Assembly (NCBI GenBank): GCA_028716525.1
Contig: JAQUPQ010000033.1
Span: 1 to 44,023, forward strand
Origin: Terriglobia bacterium
GTDB taxonomy: Bacteria > Acidobacteriota > Terriglobia > JAIQFV01
DNA length: 44,023 nt
Direction: 5' to 3'
The first letter of the stretch is position 1. Every line of letters begins with the position of its first letter. The notes beneath the pieces were generated by a model that saw only the letters and a program-made list of their open reading frames with translations, did not search any database and was not told the origin of the DNA. A program made the position numbers and the translations under genes. Positions 34,575 to 43,516 of the stretch are shown here, one piece after another.

Positions 34575-35075
34575 TTACAACTCTTCGGGCGTCTTTCCCC
34601 GCAATTCCGCCACGGTGGCTGCATCCCGCAGGCGCATCAATCCGTTCATCGTGGCCTTAACCACGTTATGAGGATTGGTCGTACCCAGAGATTTTGTCAG
34701 GATATTCTGAATACCCGCCTTCTGAATAACGGCTCGGACTGCACCGCCGGCAATCACTCCCGTGCCCTCGGGTGCGGGCTTGAGCAACACCCGTCCCGCG
34801 CCATAGCGACCTATGATCTGGTGCGGAATCGTTGTTCCGCGGAGCTGTACTTTCTGAATGCTCTTCTTGGCCGCTTCAATGCCCTTCTTGATCGCGGCAG
34901 GAACTTCTTTCGCCTTTCCCGAACCATAACCGACATGTCCGGCTTCATCTCCAACCACGACCAGAGCCGAGAAGCTGAGGTTCTTGCCGCCCTTCACAAC
35001 CTTCGTCACGCGGTTAATGGACACCACTTCATCCTTAAGGGTCAGCGTGTTCGGATCAATTCGCTGTGTGACCAA
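34575..35075 (-). CDS. rpsE: 30S ribosomal protein S5
   Basis: 166 residues from a TTG at 35075, which has a perfect AGGAGG five nt upstream and gives the length of typical S5. An in-frame ATG at 35111 has no ribosome-binding site and would add 12 unrelated residues. The core shows [34 protein letters not shown] and [21 protein letters not shown]5 helps form the mRNA entry site and influences accuracy. Confidence 0.96.
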   Translation of the reverse strand: MVTQRIDPNTLTLKDEVVSINRVTKVVKGGKNLSFSALVVVGDEAGHVGYGSGKAKEVPAAIKKGIEAAKKSIQKVQLRGTTIPHQIIGRYGAGRVLLKPAPEGTGVIAGGAVRAVIQKAGIQNILTKSLGTTNPHNVVKATMNGLMRLRDAATVAELRGKTPEEL

Positions 35076-35126
35076 AATCTCCTCCTGACTTCCTCCGTTC
35101 GGCAGATTCATGCCGAACGTTGTTGA

Positions 35127-35495
35127 TCAAAATTTAAGTCCCGCGGCTCGAGCCGACTCTGCCAAGGTCTTGATGCGACCGTGATAAATGAAACCGCCGC
35201 GGTCAAAGACCACCAGCTGAAGACCCTTCGCGACAGCGCGTTTCGCCAAGAGTTCACCCACCAGCTTAGCAGCGCCGACGTTGCCGCCCTGCTTCAATTT
35301 TCCGCCAATTTCTTTATCCTTGCTGGAGGCCGCCACGAGTGTTTGCCCGGCATCATCATCGATGACTTGAGCGTAAATATGATGCAGGGACCTGAACACC
35401 GCCAAGCGCGGACGGGAAGCCGTTCCATGGATCTTCTCCCGGATCCGCTCGTGAATTCGCTTTCGAATTTCCAGTCGATTGACTTGATGGTTCAT
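35127..35495 (-). CDS. rplR: 50S ribosomal protein L18
   Basis: 122 residues with [33 protein letters not shown] and the C-terminal [20 protein letters not shown] signature. L18 binds 5S rRNA in the central protuberance. It follows rplF by 4 nt. Confidence 0.97.
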   Translation of the reverse strand: MNHQVNRLEIRKRIHERIREKIHGTASRPRLAVFRSLHHIYAQVIDDDAGQTLVAASSKDKEIGGKLKQGGNVGAAKLVGELLAKRAVAKGLQLVVFDRGGFIYHGRIKTLAESARAAGLKF

Positions 35496-35499
35496 GATG

Positions 35500-36039
35500 T
35501 TACTTCACCCCTGTCTTTCCGACTTTCTTCTTGAGGCGCTCGCCGACGTACCGAATGCCCTTGTTCTTATACGGATCAGGCGGGCGCAGACCGCGAATAT
35601 CGGCTGCCACCTGACCGACCAGTTGTTTGTCGCACCCCGAAACCGTGAGGCGCGTTTGTTTTTCCACGGCAATCGAAATGCCGACGGGAAGAGGAAAATC
35701 GATGGGATGGGAGTATCCCAGATTAAAAAGCACCGTCTTGCCTTTGGAATCCGCCTTGTACCCGATTCCGACAATCTCCAGTTCCTTGGAAAACCCCTTG
35801 GTCACTCCCTCGATGGAGTTGGCCACCAGTTTGCGCATCAACCCATGCAACGCCGCTTGTTGGCGGGTGTCCTGGCTCCGTTGGGCCTTGAGATATTCTT
35901 CTTCCCTGACGAAATGAATGCCGGGCGCCAGTGGGGTCGAAAGCTTCCCTTTGGGTCCCTGTACTTCGACCACGCTTTCGGTGATCTGCACCTTAACATC
36001 CTTCGGAACTAAAATCGGTTTTCTGCCAATGCGCGACAT
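35500..36039 (-). CDS. rplF: 50S ribosomal protein L6
   Basis: 179 residues with two repeated L6 folds. MSRIGRKPI starts it, and the C-terminal signature is [15 protein letters not shown]6 lies near the sarcin-ricin loop and factor-binding site. GGAGTG precedes the ATG. Confidence 0.97.
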   Translation of the reverse strand: MSRIGRKPILVPKDVKVQITESVVEVQGPKGKLSTPLAPGIHFVREEEYLKAQRSQDTRQQAALHGLMRKLVANSIEGVTKGFSKELEIVGIGYKADSKGKTVLFNLGYSHPIDFPLPVGISIAVEKQTRLTVSGCDKQLVGQVAADIRGLRPPDPYKNKGIRYVGERLKKKVGKTGVK

Positions 36040-36116
36040 GACTCACTCCATCCAATCCCTCACAGAATCGACATCAATCTTTCCTGTCCGGCGGCCCTCC
36101 ATGGCACTCGCCGGTG

Positions 36117-36515
36117 TTACCACACGTTACAAAGAATTTCTCCTCCCACGCCGATGCGGCGGGCTTCCTTGCCGGTCATGACACCGCGAGAGGTCGTCAG
36201 AATGTTGATTCCCAGTCCGCCCAGGACCTTGGGAATCCTCCGCTTTTCCGCATACACGCGGCATCCCGGCCGGCTGACGCGTTCCACGTGAATGATCACA
36301 CTGTCCTTCGAGGGGGCGTAGCGCAAATACACGCGCAGCATCGGCTTCCCCTCCTCTTCAATCACCTTGAAGTTGGCGATGAAGCCTTCTTCGCGAAGGA
36401 TACGCGCAATTTCGACCTTCAATTTCGACGCCGGGATATCCACCTTGGAGTGCTTCGCACGGAAACCATTGCGGATGCGCGTCAGCATGTCTGCAACTGA
36501 ATCACTTGTCACCAT
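36117..36515 (-). CDS. rpsH: 30S ribosomal protein S8
   Basis: 132 residues with DMLTRIRNGFRAKHSKVDIP near the N-terminus and the C-terminal signature ILTTSRGVMTGKEARR followed by GGEILCNVW. S8 binds the central domain of 16S rRNA and in E. coli represses the spc operon through a site before rplE; no such site was checked by folding here. Confidence 0.97.
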   Translation of the reverse strand: MVTSDSVADMLTRIRNGFRAKHSKVDIPASKLKVEIARILREEGFIANFKVIEEEGKPMLRVYLRYAPSKDSVIIHVERVSRPGCRVYAEKRRIPKVLGGLGINILTTSRGVMTGKEARRIGVGGEILCNVW

Positions 36516-36665
36516 ATCGTCTCTTACCCCGTATCTCGATCCGATCTTTCTCAGACCGCATCGATCGACTTTCCACCATCCACTTCGGCGAGATTGCGTC
36601 CCCCCGGGGGGCCGGATACTTTTGGATTTCTTCCGGAACAGCTTCGAAGCTGCGCCCGAAGTCGC

Positions 36666-36854
36666 CTACCAGCTGGCCTTGATCACTCCCGGAATCTCTC
36701 CCTGCAATGCCAATTGGCGAAAACAAATGCGGCACAATTCAAACATACGCAGGTACCCGCGCGGCCGGCCACACCGGCGGCAGCGGTTGCGATGCCGAAT
36801 CTTAAATTTCAGTTTCTTCTGAAACGTCTTCGCCATGTGTGAAGTTCGCGCCAT
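36666..36854 (-). CDS. rpsN: 30S ribosomal protein S14, type Z (zinc-binding)
   Basis: 62 residues, the short zinc form. Zinc ligands are in CRRCGR and ELCRICF, and the C-terminus is [11 protein letters not shown], almost invariant. S14 sits in the head of the small subunit. AAGGAG precedes the ATG. A 150-nt gap to rpsH follows, holding two short perfect palindromes. Confidence 0.97.
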   Translation of the reverse strand: MARTSHMAKTFQKKLKFKIRHRNRCRRCGRPRGYLRMFELCRICFRQLALQGEIPGVIKASW

Positions 36855-36863
36855 AACACTCCT

Positions 36864-37409
36864 TTAGTTCTGTCGAAACGGAAAACCCAACGACTTCAGC
36901 AACGCCCGCGCCTCTTGATCGGTGACCGCGCTGGTCACCACGGTAATGTTCATGCCCCGGATTTTGTCGACCTTGGCGTAATCAATTTCCGGAAAGACCA
37001 GCTGATCGCGCAATCCCAAGGTGTAATTGCCGCGGCCATCGAAGGACTTGGTCGATAGCCCCTTGAAGTCACGGACGCGTGGCAGGGCGATGTTGCACAG
37101 CCGGTCAAAAAACTCATACATCCGCTCTCCCCGCAAGGTCACCGAGACCCCGATGGGCATGCCGGCACGGAGTTTGAACGAAGCAATGGACTTCTTTGCC
37201 CGGGTGATCACCGGCTTCTGACCGGTAATGGCGGCCACTTCGGCCGTAGCCACATCCAGGATCTTGGCGTTGGAAATGGCCTCGCCCACACCCATGTTCA
37301 CCACAATCTTCCTGACCTGAGGCACCGCCATGGGATTCTTGTAGGAGAATTCCTTGACCAGGGCCGGCACGACTTGTTTTCGATAAACTTCTTTTAACCT
37401 GGCTGTCAT
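36864..37409 (-). CDS. rplE: 50S ribosomal protein L5
   Basis: 181 residues. The conserved [36 protein letters not shown] and [18 protein letters not shown] segments are present. L5 binds 5S rRNA and contacts the P-site tRNA. AAGGAG precedes the ATG. Confidence 0.98.
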   Translation of the reverse strand: MTARLKEVYRKQVVPALVKEFSYKNPMAVPQVRKIVVNMGVGEAISNAKILDVATAEVAAITGQKPVITRAKKSIASFKLRAGMPIGVSVTLRGERMYEFFDRLCNIALPRVRDFKGLSTKSFDGRGNYTLGLRDQLVFPEIDYAKVDKIRGMNITVVTSAVTDQEARALLKSLGFPFRQN

Positions 37410-37491
37410 TCCTGGACTCCTTGCGCCGTTCCTCCACGGTCATTTGCGTGGCGGCGTAAATTCGTTCGTTTCTCCTCGCGGCCTTAAGCGA

Positions 37492-37818
37492 TCAGTGCTC
37501 CAAGGTGGCCGCGCATTTCTTGCACACCCGGACCTTCGAACCGTCCTGCAACAGTTGATGTCCCACCCGGGTGGCTTGATTGCAGCTCGGACAAATCAAC
37601 AACACATTGGAAACATGGATCGCCATCTCGCGTTCCACAATTCCGCCCTTGATGTTTTTGCCCGGATTAGGGCGGGTGTGCCGCTTGATAAACATCACGT
37701 TTTCAACGACCAGTCGGGATTCCTGCGGAAGCACCTTCAAGACCTTGCCGGTCTTTCCTTTGTCCCGCCCCGTGATCACTTTCACCGTGTCATTTCTTCG
37801 AATCGATGGTACTGGCAT
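37492..37818 (-). CDS. rplX: 50S ribosomal protein L24 with paired CxxC motifs
   Basis: 108 residues. A KOW motif (IRRNDTVKVITGRDKGKTGKV) and RHTRPNPGKNIKGGIVE identify L24. The C-terminus has CPSC and CKKC about 20 residues apart, likely a zinc finger kept from the ancestral form. L24 starts large-subunit assembly near the exit tunnel. Confidence 0.97.
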   Translation of the reverse strand: MPVPSIRRNDTVKVITGRDKGKTGKVLKVLPQESRLVVENVMFIKRHTRPNPGKNIKGGIVEREMAIHVSNVLLICPSCNQATRVGHQLLQDGSKVRVCKKCAATLEH

Positions 37819-37843
37819 AATGACAATCCTCGATGTTTCTCCT

Positions 37844-38212
37844 TCAGATGACTTCGGGCGCCAGGGAAATGATCTTCATAAACTTCTTTTCGCGAAGCTC
37901 GCGGGCGACCGGCCCGAACACGCGCGTTCCCACCGGCTCATTGACTTCATTGATGAGCACGGCGGCGTTGTCGTCAAATCGAATATAGGTCCCGTCCTTG
38001 CGCCGCTGCTCCTTGCGCATGCGCACAATGACGGCCTTCACCACCTTGCCCTTCTTGACTTGCCCGTCGGGACTGGCTTCCTTCACGGCGGCGGTGATGA
38101 TGTCGCCCAGGCCGGCTCTCAGGCCGACATGACCGCCCACGGGCAAGATGCACGAGATCTTTCGCGCGCCGGAGTTATCGGCCACATCCAACATGGTTCG
38201 CATCATAATCAT
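37844..38212 (-). CDS. rplN: 50S ribosomal protein L14
   Basis: 122 residues from the ATG at 38212 (GGGAGC upstream; an in-frame start at 38230 adds six residues). [16 protein letters not shown] and [17 protein letters not shown] are standard. L14 forms part of inter-subunit bridges. Confidence 0.97.
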   Translation of the reverse strand: MIMMRTMLDVADNSGARKISCILPVGGHVGLRAGLGDIITAAVKEASPDGQVKKGKVVKAVIVRMRKEQRRKDGTYIRFDDNAAVLINEVNEPVGTRVFGPVARELREKKFMKIISLAPEVI

Positions 38213-38260
38213 AAGCGCAGCTCCCTGCATCCCGCCGACCGCCGTCGTCGGGAAAAAAGT

Positions 38261-38581
38261 CTACTCGACGGCGCGAGTGATAATTCGTTTCAATCGCCAC
38301 CGCTTGCGTTTGCTGAGCGGTCGTGTTTCTTCAATTTCCACGCGGTCTCCGACCCGCGCTTCATTCTTCTCATCGTGGGCCAGGAAGCGGGACGTCCGCC
38401 GCACAATCCTTCGGTACAAGGGATGTGAAAACGAACGATCAACGTCGACGGCGACGGTCTTCTTCATCCGGGCACTGGTCACGACGCCGGTCTGCTTGTT
38501 TCGACGGCGGACTTGCGTTGTGGCCGCCTTGGCGGGCTCCGCATTCGCCGGTGAAGTGGTTTCCAAATTCTCGCTGCTCAT
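38261..38581 (-). CDS. rpsQ: 30S ribosomal protein S17 with N-terminal extension
   Basis: 106 residues; the S17 core starts about residue 30 (QTGVVTSARMKKTVAVDVDR) and includes HPLYRRIVRR and DRVEIEETRPLSKRKRW. The first 25-30 residues are polar, Ala/Thr/Glu-rich and absent from minimal S17. The start overlaps the rpmC stop by 4 nt. Confidence 0.95.
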   Translation of the reverse strand: MSSENLETTSPANAEPAKAATTQVRRRNKQTGVVTSARMKKTVAVDVDRSFSHPLYRRIVRRTSRFLAHDEKNEARVGDRVEIEETRPLSKRKRWRLKRIITRAVE

Positions 38582-38787
38582 TTTGTTGCTCCCACCTTTT
38601 GGTTGTCCCGCTCGCGTCGAATCGTCTTGATACGGGCAATGTCTTTGCGCAATTCCCGGATCTTCTTCAAACTCTCGGTCTGCCCCATCGCCAATTGAAA
38701 CCTCAGCCGAAACAACTGATCGGACAGATCCTTGTCCGTATTCAACAGCTCCTCGTCACCCATTTCTCGAATCTTGTCGGTCTTCAT
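38578..38787 (-). CDS. rpmC: 50S ribosomal protein L29
   Basis: 69 residues, two-helix L29: LFRLRFQLAMGQTES and RELRKDIARIKTIRRER. I chose the ATG at 38787 (MKTDKIREMGDEEL). A GTG at 38799 overlaps the rplP stop as GTGA and could be the coupled start, adding four residues. L29 lies at the tunnel exit. Confidence 0.94.
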   Translation of the reverse strand: MKTDKIREMGDEELLNTDKDLSDQLFRLRFQLAMGQTESLKKIRELRKDIARIKTIRRERDNQKVGATK

Positions 38788-38795
38788 AAGGCTCG

Positions 38796-39218
38796 TCACT
38801 CTCCGGCAGCGCCGCCGCGTGAAATGAACCGGGTCTTCAACCCGAATTTATGAGCTGCCAATGTCAATGCTTCCATCGCTTCCGCCTTGGAAATGCCTTC
38901 CATTTCATAAAGAACTTTCCCCGGACGGACCACCGCCACCCAGCCCTCGGGTGCGCCCTTCCCTTTTCCCATGCGGGTTTCGGCGGGTTTCTTGGTGATC
39001 GGCTTGTCCGGAAATACTCGAATCCAGACTTTTCCCCCGCGCTTAATAAATCGAGTGATGGCCACCCGGGCGGCTTCGATCTGGCGATCCGTTATCCAGC
39101 CGGGCTCCAACACTTTCAGCCCGTAATCACCGTAGCTCAACTCCGACCCGCGCCAGGCTTTCCCGCGCATGCGTCCACGTTGCTGCTTTCGATATTTCAC
39201 TTTTTTTGGCATTAACAT
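38796..39218 (-). CDS. rplP: 50S ribosomal protein L16
   Basis: 140 residues: [19 protein letters not shown] start, [20 protein letters not shown] and [20 protein letters not shown]16 helps organise the A-site tRNA binding region of the large subunit. Confidence 0.98.
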   Translation of the reverse strand: MLMPKKVKYRKQQRGRMRGKAWRGSELSYGDYGLKVLEPGWITDRQIEAARVAITRFIKRGGKVWIRVFPDKPITKKPAETRMGKGKGAPEGWVAVVRPGKVLYEMEGISKAEAMEALTLAAHKFGLKTRFISRGGAAGE

Positions 39219-39261
39219 GCTTCACATCTCGCTGTTTAAAAATTCGATCCCCGGATTCTCT

Positions 39262-40011
39262 TTAAGTCCGGCCTTCCGCCGGCGCTTCCGCCGGTGTTTC
39301 CGCAGGTGCTGCTTCCACCACAGGTGTTGGGGTCGGAGCCGGCGCTGCTGCAGGTTTGGCCGGGACGGATGCGGAGGCCTTCTTAGTTTCAAAAATCTCC
39401 CCCCGATAGATCCACACCTTCACACCGATCTGCCCGTAGGTGGTCTTGGCTTCCGCAAACCCGTAATCGATATCGGCCCGCAGGGTATGCAGAGGCAACT
39501 GACCTTGCAGATACCATTCGGAGCGGGCGATTTCTGCTCCGTTGAGGCGACCGGAGCAGCGCACCTTAATGCCTTTGGCGCCGAAACGCTGCGCCGAGTC
39601 AACGGCTTTTCGCATGGCCCGTCGAAAGGCCACTCGTTTCTCCAACTGCATGGCAATCGCTTCCGCGACCAGCTGCGCATCCAGCTCCGGTTTGTTGACC
39701 TCCTGGATACCCAAATACACATCCCGCCCCGTGGCTTTCACGATCTCCTGCTTCAGCCGATCGATGTCGGCGCCCTTGCGCCCGATGATGATGCCCGGAC
39801 GCGACGCATGGATGGTGATTCGAAGCTTGTTGGCGGCGCGTTCGATTTCCACACTCGAGACGCCGGCATGACCCAGCTTCTCTTTCAGCATCTTCTTCAG
39901 CTTCAAATCCTCATGAAGCAAAACGCCGAAGTCCCGACGAGAGAACCAGCGCGAACGCCAGCCTTTGGTATATCCCAACCGAAATCCATAAGGATGTGTC
40001 TTTTGACCCAC
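39262..40011 (-). CDS. rpsC: 30S ribosomal protein S3 with Ala/Pro-rich C-terminal tail
   Basis: 249 residues from a GTG at 40011 with GGAGG six nt upstream, giving the expected (M)[12 protein letters not shown]; an in-frame ATG at 40059 adds 16 unrelated residues. The KH domain ([18 protein letters not shown]) and C-terminal domain ([20 protein letters not shown]) are intact. The last 40 residues (about 210-249) are Ala, Pro, Glu and Val. S3 lines the mRNA entry channel. Confidence 0.97.
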   Translation of the reverse strand: MGQKTHPYGFRLGYTKGWRSRWFSRRDFGVLLHEDLKLKKMLKEKLGHAGVSSVEIERAANKLRITIHASRPGIIIGRKGADIDRLKQEIVKATGRDVYLGIQEVNKPELDAQLVAEAIAMQLEKRVAFRRAMRKAVDSAQRFGAKGIKVRCSGRLNGAEIARSEWYLQGQLPLHTLRADIDYGFAEAKTTYGQIGVKVWIYRGEIFETKKASASVPAKPAAAPAPTPTPVVEAAPAETPAEAPAEGRT

Positions 40012-40068
40012 GATTTTCCTCCGTGCCGCACCGGACATCCGCACCGTTCCCGATGTCAAGTTCGACAG

Positions 40069-40428
40069 TTATTCCTCGATCTCCGCTTGTTGGTTCCGAT
40101 CGGCAATCTCCACGGTGATATGCGCCAGACGCCTCTGATAGCGATAGGCGCGCCCCATGGGAGCCGGTCGAATACGTTTCAACCTCGGGCCCTCATTGAC
40201 GTACGTCTTCTTGACGTACAATTCATCGACGTCCACAGACTCTTCCCTCTGCTGGGCGTTGGCGATCGCGGATCTCAGGACCTTTTCGACATGCTTGGCG
40301 CCGCGCTTTTTCGTGAAGCGTAGAATGTCAATCGCCCGCCCCACCTGCTTGCCGCGAATCAGATCCACCACGAGCCGCACTTTCTGCGGCGAAATTCTCA
40401 CGAATCGAACTGTGGCTTTGGCTTCCAT
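40069..40428 (-). CDS. rplV: 50S ribosomal protein L22
   Basis: 119 residues: VRISPQKVRLVVDLIRGKQV, VLRSAIANAQ and the tunnel-reaching hairpin segment KRIRPAPMGRAYR. The hairpin is of normal length, so macrolide-site geometry looks ordinary. Confidence 0.98.
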   Translation of the reverse strand: MEAKATVRFVRISPQKVRLVVDLIRGKQVGRAIDILRFTKKRGAKHVEKVLRSAIANAQQREESVDVDELYVKKTYVNEGPRLKRIRPAPMGRAYRYQRRLAHITVEIADRNQQAEIEE

Positions 40429-40486
40429 AATAATTTCCTGTTATCCCTTACTCTGGCGTTCTTTCGCCCGCGTTCATACTCCCGGC

Positions 40487-40876
40487 TTATGTCGACGGAG
40501 TCTTTGGCGCTGCCGGCGTTCCCGGACTGGCCGGTGCTGCGCCCGGTGCCCCGGCTCCACCCGCAGGAGCTCCCGGCACACCCGCCGGAGCCATACCCGC
40601 CGCGCGTTCGGCCAGAATCTTGGAACTATGTCCTTTGAAAATTCGCGTCGGTGAAAATTCACCGAGACGATGTCCCACCATGTTTTCCGTGATGTATACC
40701 GGGATAAATTTTTTCCCGTTATGCACGGCGATCGTGTGTCCGACCATTTCAGGCAAAATCTGCGACCGTCGCGACCACGTCTTAATGACCTTCTTGTCCA
40801 TGGTCTGATTCATCGCCTCAATCTTTTTCATGAGGTGATGATCGACGAACGGACCCTTTTTTATTGAACGACCCAT
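40487..40876 (-). CDS. rpsS: 30S ribosomal protein S19 with Ala/Pro/Gly-rich C-terminal tail
   Basis: 129 residues. The first 93 are a normal S19 ([50 protein letters not shown]). Residues 94-129 form a tail made almost only of Ala, Pro and Gly ending PKTPST. S19 lies at the top of the small-subunit head, so the tail could reach the inter-subunit or A-site finger area. Confidence 0.96.
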   Translation of the reverse strand: MGRSIKKGPFVDHHLMKKIEAMNQTMDKKVIKTWSRRSQILPEMVGHTIAVHNGKKFIPVYITENMVGHRLGEFSPTRIFKGHSSKILAERAAGMAPAGVPGAPAGGAGAPGAAPASPGTPAAPKTPST

Positions 40877-40895
40877 ATTAACCTCGAGTAGATTC

Positions 40896-41717
40896 TTACT
40901 TCCGCCGCTTCACGATCCATCGATCGGTGCGCTTGCTGTTGCGTGTTTTAAAGCCGCGTGTGGGTTGGCCCCAAGGGGTCACCGGGTGGCGGCCTCCCGA
41001 AGTCTTCCCCTCGCCGCCGCCGTGGGGATGGTCCACCGGGTTCATGGCGACGCCGCGATTGGTGGGTCGACGTCCCATCCAACGCGTACGCCCGGCCTTT
41101 CCCAAGGCGACGTTTTCATGATCCAAATTCCCGACTTGACCGATAGTGGCATAGCAGTTCACATCCACGATGCGAATTTCTCCCGAGGACAAACGCATCT
41201 GGGCATACTGCTCATCGCGCGCCACCACTTGGGCGGCGCCCCCGGCGCTGCGCACGAGTTGCCCCCCTTTGCCCGGTCGTAACTCCACATTGTGCACGGT
41301 CGTTCCAACCGGAATGTTGCGTAACGGAAGAGCGTTGCCCACAAGGATATCTGCTTGCGGTCCCGAAACCACTGTCTGACCCACCACCAAACCGCTGGGG
41401 TGAATGATGTAGCGACGTTCGCCGTCCACGTAGTTCAACAGGCAAATGCGCGCTGAGCGGTTCGGATCGTATTCAATCGTCGCCACCTTGGCAGGGATTC
41501 CCACCTTGTCGCGTTTGAAATCAATCAGACGATAATGCCGCTTATGACCGCCACCGCGGCGCCAAATGGTCAAATGGCCGTAGTTATCCCGACCGCTGAT
41601 TCTTTTCTTGGGTTCGGTCAAACTCTTCACCGGCCGGTCGGTCGTCAATTCCCTGTTGTCAACGACCGTATGAAATCGACGTGTCGAAGTATAGGGTTTA
41701 AATGTTTTTAGTCCCAT
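40896..41717 (-). CDS. rplB: 50S ribosomal protein L2
   Basis: 273 residues: an OB and SH3-like domain with [20 protein letters not shown], and the C-terminal [15 protein letters not shown] loop whose His is needed for peptidyl transfer. GGTAGGATC precedes the ATG. The 130-nt gap before it, back to rplW, holds the degenerate repeat array. Confidence 0.98.
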   Translation of the reverse strand: MGLKTFKPYTSTRRFHTVVDNRELTTDRPVKSLTEPKKRISGRDNYGHLTIWRRGGGHKRHYRLIDFKRDKVGIPAKVATIEYDPNRSARICLLNYVDGERRYIIHPSGLVVGQTVVSGPQADILVGNALPLRNIPVGTTVHNVELRPGKGGQLVRSAGGAAQVVARDEQYAQMRLSSGEIRIVDVNCYATIGQVGNLDHENVALGKAGRTRWMGRRPTNRGVAMNPVDHPHGGGEGKTSGGRHPVTPWGQPTRGFKTRNSKRTDRWIVKRRK

Positions 41718-41741
41718 GATCCTACCAAACCTTCCTCATTG

Positions 41742-41847
41742 TGGAATGCCGATTTCGGACTGCGGAATGGAAGCTTCGGATTTAATATTGCGATTTTCGC
41801 ATTCAGCAATCAACAATCCGCAATCGGCCTTCCGCATTCCGCGATTC
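41742..41847. repeat. Two-arm inverted array of degenerate 7-8-bp repeats between rplW and rplB
   Basis: Both arms carry variants of GGAATGC and GATTGCG. The left arm runs 41743-41785; the right arm, on the opposite strand, runs 41792-41847. A 16-nt segment at 41744-41759 matches the complement of 41817-41832 at 14 of 16 positions. In transcript direction the right arm starts directly after the rplW stop codon (TAG). The left arm ends a few nt before the rplB ribosome-binding site. No ORF fits. Confidence 0.85.
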
Positions 41848-42141
41848 CTAAACATTCTCACCATATTCCGGCATCTTTTCGCCTTCCTGCAATTTCACGT
41901 AGGCTTTCTTCCAGTCCGGCTTGTAGCCGCTGGTGAAGCCCCGGCGCCGTTCCTTGCCCTGAAACAACGACGTGCGTACGGACTCCACTTTCACCTTGAA
42001 GATCTGCTCGACCGCCCTTTTGATTTCCACCTTATTGGCGTGCTGATCCACTTCGAAACACAGGGTTCGCTCGGCTTCCTTCTTGGAAAGCCCTTTTTCG
42101 GTAATGATCGGCCGGCGGATCACTTGGTATCGATTTTTCAT
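41848..42141 (-). CDS. rplW: 50S ribosomal protein L23
   Basis: 97 residues: YQVIRRPIITEKGLSKKEAE, VEIKRAVEQIFKVKVESVRT. L23 is at the tunnel exit and docks trigger factor and SRP. The start overlaps the rplD stop by 4 nt (ATGA). The stop codon is followed at once by the repeat array. Confidence 0.97.
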   Translation of the reverse strand: MKNRYQVIRRPIITEKGLSKKEAERTLCFEVDQHANKVEIKRAVEQIFKVKVESVRTSLFQGKERRRGFTSGYKPDWKKAYVKLQEGEKMPEYGENV

Positions 42142-42782
42142 GCCGTTTTCGCTCCTTCCGAGCCCAGACGATTCTGGAGATCCGTAATCGCCTGTTTGGA
42201 GAAGAAAACCTGGTCGTGTTTCAACACTTCATAGGTATGCACCTGGCTGCTGGGGCAAAACTTCACTTCCTTGAGATTTCGCGTGGCCCGGACCAGATTG
42301 GTGTTCTGGGGGTCGTCCACAATGAGGACATTTTTCTTCAAATCAAAGTTGTTGAGCAACGTCACCAGCTTCTTGGTCTTCCAGTCTTCCAATTTAAACT
42401 CATCGATCACAGTCAATTTGTGATCATTGATCTTGGCCCGCAGTGCCGACTTCAAGGCGCCGCGAATTTTTTGCTTGGGCATGGTGTAGCTATAATCGCG
42501 CGGCTGGGGTCCATGGGCCGTACCGCCATGACGCCACAAGGGGTTTCGACTGCTGCCCACGCGGGCTCGGCCGGTTCCCTTCTGCCTCCAGGGTTTCTTG
42601 CCCCCGCCGCGCACGGCTCCGCGGTTCTTCGTGGCATGCGTCCCGGCGCGTTTGGAGGCCAGAAAATACTGCACCACTTCCCATATCAAGCCTTCGTTGA
42701 CGTCGCCTGTAAAAACCTCATCCGACAAAGGAAGCTTGCCCACCACTTGATTCTGTAAGTTTTTGACTTCGACGATTGGCAT
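42138..42782 (-). CDS. rplD: 50S ribosomal protein L4
   Basis: 214 residues from the ATG at 42782 (GAGG five nt upstream; an in-frame ATG at 42815 overlaps rplC and is rejected). KRAGTHATKNRGAVRGGGKKP and WRQKGTGRARVGSSRNPLWRHGG form the tunnel-constricting loop. In E. coli L4 also represses the S10 operon; no leader was analysed here because it lies upstream of rpsJ near the edge. Confidence 0.97.
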   Translation of the reverse strand: MPIVEVKNLQNQVVGKLPLSDEVFTGDVNEGLIWEVVQYFLASKRAGTHATKNRGAVRGGGKKPWRQKGTGRARVGSSRNPLWRHGGTAHGPQPRDYSYTMPKQKIRGALKSALRAKINDHKLTVIDEFKLEDWKTKKLVTLLNNFDLKKNVLIVDDPQNTNLVRATRNLKEVKFCPSSQVHTYEVLKHDQVFFSKQAITDLQNRLGSEGAKTA

Positions 42783-42799
42783 ACCGACCTCAGAATTCT

Positions 42800-43438
42800 T
42801 TAACGCCGTTTGCATCGGCGGATCATCACGACGGTCCCGGGGTGTCCCGGAACTGCGCCCCTCACGAGCAGCAAATGATTCTCAACGTCCACCTGGACAA
42901 CTTGCAGATTTCGCGCCGTCACTCGCTCGGTTCCCATGTGTCCGGCAGCCTTCATGCCTTTCAACACACGCGACGGGAAGGCGGAGGCGCCGATGGACCC
43001 GGGAGCCCGGTGGAACATCGAACCATGTGTGGCCGCGCCGCCTCGAAAATGATGTCGTTTCACGAAGCCGGCAAAGCCGCGCCCTCGACTTGTTCCCACC
43101 ACATCCACCAAATCCGCCGGTTTGAACAGATCGACCAGGATCTTGTCGCCCACCTTCAACTCTTCGGATTTTCCTTCGAGCCGCACCTCTCGCAGCAAAC
43201 GCGTGGGCGCTACATCCCCGTGCTTCTTGAAATGTCCCATCATGGGTTTGGTTACTTTCTTGGGACTCACAAATTCCACCAAGCCCAGTTGCACGGCATC
43301 GTATCCATCCTTCGCCACAGTCTTTCTCTGCACGACGACACACGGACCCGCTTTAATGACAGTGACCGGAACAACCACTCCGTCTTCCTTGAAGATCTGT
43401 GTCATCCCTATTTTTTTTCCAATGATTCCGTTCACCAT
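42800..43438 (-). CDS. rplC: 50S ribosomal protein L3
   Basis: 212 residues: [37 protein letters not shown] and the [17 protein letters not shown] loop that reaches the peptidyl-transferase centre. It lies 78 nt after rpsJ. Confidence 0.98.
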   Translation of the reverse strand: MVNGIIGKKIGMTQIFKEDGVVVPVTVIKAGPCVVVQRKTVAKDGYDAVQLGLVEFVSPKKVTKPMMGHFKKHGDVAPTRLLREVRLEGKSEELKVGDKILVDLFKPADLVDVVGTSRGRGFAGFVKRHHFRGGAATHGSMFHRAPGSIGASAFPSRVLKGMKAAGHMGTERVTARNLQVVQVDVENHLLLVRGAVPGHPGTVVMIRRCKRR

Positions 43439-43516
43439 TTCTCACCCTCAAAGCGAAACATGATCTTGAATCACAACATTAAAATGCCCGCCGCGCCGCC
43501 GATTTCGAGCACCCGC

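Noticed and set aside
39169-40323. 384-residue plus-strand open frame across rpsC and rplV
   Set aside because: It is antisense to two certain ribosomal genes, has no domain, and its His/Arg/Leu-rich composition is what codon bias of the opposite strand produces.
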